Of a stretch of 6,567 bases of DNA, positions 4,973 to 6,567 are shown piece by piece; positions within the stretch are counted from its first letter, which is position 1, and each line of letters starts with the position of its first letter. Under the pieces are notes generated by a model. It was not told where the DNA came from, ran no database searches, and saw only the letters and a program-made list of their open reading frames with translations. Source of the DNA: Planctomycetaceae bacterium (GTDB lineage Bacteria; Planctomycetota; Planctomycetia; Pirellulales; Pirellulaceae); the NCBI GenBank assembly GCA_003455945.1, contig DMPQ01000205.1:1-6567 (forward strand). The letters run 5' to 3'. Made by a program: the position numbers and the translations under genes.

Positions 4973-6487
4973 TCAGGCCTCGATCTCCCCTCCCACTTCG
5001 CCCGACGAGACGTCGAGTTGAGCCGGTCCGAGGGTCCGGATCGAGGCATGAAGAATCTTGAGCTGGATGTTCAGTCGCAGCGCGTCGGCGCGCTCGACCA
5101 CCACCGTCAGCAGACCGTTGAACAGCAGCGATCCGTTCTCCTGCGCGTAGTAGCCGGCGATGACGCCGATCAGTCCGAGCAGATCGCTGCACGTTCCCAG
5201 GTAGGTCAGGTTGTTCTGTCGCAGCGCCGGATCCTCGACGCCGAGCACGTCCTTGTTGCTCTGGTGCATCGAGATCAGGCTGACGAGCGTGTTCAGTTCG
5301 TTGAAGCGTCGCCGATAGGTCATCACCTCGAGACCGAGCAGAGTCAGGAAGGCGAGGCCGATGTAGACGAAGATGCCGAGAAACGCTTCGATCCCCTGCA
5401 GCATTTCGCTGGTCGTCGAGACGTCGAGTTCGAAGCTTCCGTCCTCGATCCGCGCCACGTCCGAATCGAGCAGGTGCGCGGCCGAAGCCAGGAGCTTCGG
5501 CGTCAGGCCGGCTCGGGCGACCAGATAGGTCCGGATCTGAGGCGTCTCGAGCGCTTCCGCGGGCAGCGGCGGATCGACTCGCAGGTAGCCTCGCGGGATC
5601 TGGGAGGGGACCAGATAGTCGAGCGTCAGCCCGCGCGCACCGACCGGCAGCGACGTCGGCCGGAACCCTTCGCGTTCCAGTCGCTCCAGACGCGCGAGCG
5701 TCTCGTCGGCTCCCAGATCCTTCACCACGAAGACGCCGTCGACGTCGCTCGGCAACTCGTACCCGTCGTCCGTCAGACGGCTCCAGTCATGCACGAACTC
5801 GGGGATCGGCAGCCCCGACGTTCGGAACCAGTCGATCGCGACGCTGTGACTCCCTTCGCGCTCGCTCGAGGTCAGCAGACGCCGGACGTCGGCCAGGCGC
5901 CGTCCTTCGCGCAGCAGACAGATCGCCCATTCGGAGCGAGGGAGCTCCAGACGCTGGAGCGACGGAGGAATCGGAATCCCTCCCTGCACGAACGCCAGAT
6001 CGATCCGTCCCGCGATCACCTGTTCCGCCGCCTCGCGCGAACCCGGCACTTCGACCTGGCGAACGGCCAGCAGATGCCCACGCTGCAGACGCGAGCGGAG
6101 CAGGACCGCATCCCGATCCGGGAGCGCCAGACTGAGTTTCGTGACGTGCAGAAACTCGCTGTAGAACCAGACGCCGAAGAGCAGGATCGCACCGAGCAGG
6201 AACCAGACCGGCAGTCGATGCATGCCGAACAGCTTGCGGACGTCGCGCGAGACGCGTTCCGCTTCGTGCGCCGCCCGAGCCACACCCTGAGCGGCGCGGC
6301 GCAGTCCGCTATGCCCGGGCAACTGCTCGGCGACCCCTTGGTCGATCTCCTCGGCGCGGCGGACCACCGGCCCGATGCGCAGACGCATCGGCGCGACGAT
6401 CGGCGGCGGCGCATCGGCGGCGCGAGCGTCGACGGCGCCTGAGTCGCCGCTCGGGGGCGCGGTCGAGCTGGATTCGGGAACAGTCAT
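4973..6487 (-). CDS. Membrane-anchored TAXI-like periplasmic binding protein with C-terminal extension
   Basis: A 504-residue protein. Residues 1-90 are disordered then charged, probably cytoplasmic. TM1 is at about 93-110 and TM2 at about 366-387, followed by YRRRF, so by the positive-inside rule residues 111-365 face outward and 388-504 inward. The outward part resembles TAXI/NMT1-type solute-binding proteins: AAEQVIAGRIDLAFVQGG (153-170) is the typical 'low-dose gene product/ligand access' segment near the N-lobe, and QIPRGYLRVDPPLPAE followed by a YLVAR strand matches the C-lobe ending of TAXI proteins. The last 115 residues are not recognised; they include mildly hydrophobic stretches (434-447, 453-464). 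No TRAP permease gene is beside it. The ATG at 6487 has no clear Shine-Dalgarno sequence, and its frame stays open to the window edge, so the start is uncertain. The TAXI link is by motif pattern only. Confidence 0.7.
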   Translation of the reverse strand: MTVPESSSTAPPSGDSGAVDARAADAPPPIVAPMRLRIGPVVRRAEEIDQGVAEQLPGHSGLRRAAQGVARAAHEAERVSRDVRKLFGMHRLPVWFLLGAILLFGVWFYSEFLHVTKLSLALPDRDAVLLRSRLQRGHLLAVRQVEVPGSREAAEQVIAGRIDLAFVQGGIPIPPSLQRLELPRSEWAICLLREGRRLADVRRLLTSSEREGSHSVAIDWFRTSGLPIPEFVHDWSRLTDDGYELPSDVDGVFVVKDLGADETLARLERLEREGFRPTSLPVGARGLTLDYLVPSQIPRGYLRVDPPLPAEALETPQIRTYLVARAGLTPKLLASAAHLLDSDVARIEDGSFELDVSTTSEMLQGIEAFLGIFVYIGLAFLTLLGLEVMTYRRRFNELNTLVSLISMHQSNKDVLGVEDPALRQNNLTYLGTCSDLLGLIGVIAGYYAQENGSLLFNGLLTVVVERADALRLNIQLKILHASIRTLGPAQLDVSSGEVGGEIEA

Positions 6488-6567
6488 GAAGTCGGTCGTG
6501 AAGGACGATCGAGCGAGCCCGCCGGCGGCGATGATCGCTTCCGAGAATAACCCGAGCCGCGGCGCGG
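6488..6567. other. Upstream flank of the TAXI-like gene
   Basis: Eighty bases to the window edge. On the minus strand TATTCT (6549-6544) matches four of six bases of a -10 box, but the corresponding -35 would fall outside the window, so no promoter can be called. The reading frame of the TAXI-like gene runs through this stretch without a stop and without another ATG. Confidence 0.3.

Noticed and set aside
1990..5061. A 1023-codon open frame on the plus strand across the metalloprotease gene
   Set aside because: It is the antisense of a clearly recognised gene. Its product is Arg/Asp/His-rich with no family motifs, as expected when codon bias in GC-rich DNA keeps the opposite strand free of stops.
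4871..6442. A 523-codon open frame on the plus strand opposite the TAXI-like gene
   Set aside because: Low-complexity Arg/Gln/Asp composition, no membrane or domain signals, and complete overlap with a gene that has coherent TM and domain structure.

Overview
This is a GC-rich bacterial window (roughly 63-65 % by eye) with four genes, all on the minus strand, so transcription runs from the right edge to the left. The best taxonomic guess is Planctomycetota. This rests on the style of the large secreted zinc metalloprotease (DUF5118/DUF5117/DUF4953 architecture with a Gly-rich post-signal linker), on a TAXI-like binding protein with a membrane-anchored C-terminal extension, and on GC-rich non-coding repeats. 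It is an inference from family resemblance; there is no rRNA or other marker to prove it.

Layout in transcription order: (i) 6487-4973, a two-TM anchored protein whose extracytoplasmic part resembles TAXI/NMT1-type periplasmic binding proteins, with an unrecognised C-terminal region of about 115 residues; (ii) 4809-2287, a secreted metzincin-like zinc metalloprotease with HExxHxxGxxH and a Met-turn, followed by a string of hairpins that ends in a good intrinsic terminator (2239-2201); (iii) 1909-992, an unrecognised multi-pass membrane protein with a soluble C-terminal domain; (iv) 911-387, a DinB/YfiT-like small protein. The left 386 bases hold no convincing gene. They are made of hairpin-bearing repeats: a 26-bp tandem repeat at the window edge, and a diverged element of about 70 bp present twice, about 230 bp apart.

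The genes do not form an obvious pathway. Genes (i) and (ii) are 163 bases apart, with two hairpins between them. Gene (ii) is separated from (iii) by a terminator and about 300 bases of regulatory-looking DNA. Genes (iii) and (iv) are 80 bases apart with no terminator seen, so they may be co-transcribed. Nothing here amounts to a clear new defence, mobile or biosynthetic system. The items most worth a second look are the left-edge repeat family, the TAXI-like protein without a TRAP permease beside it, the unassigned C-terminal domains of (i) and (iii), and a strong excess of the palindrome CGATCG across the window.
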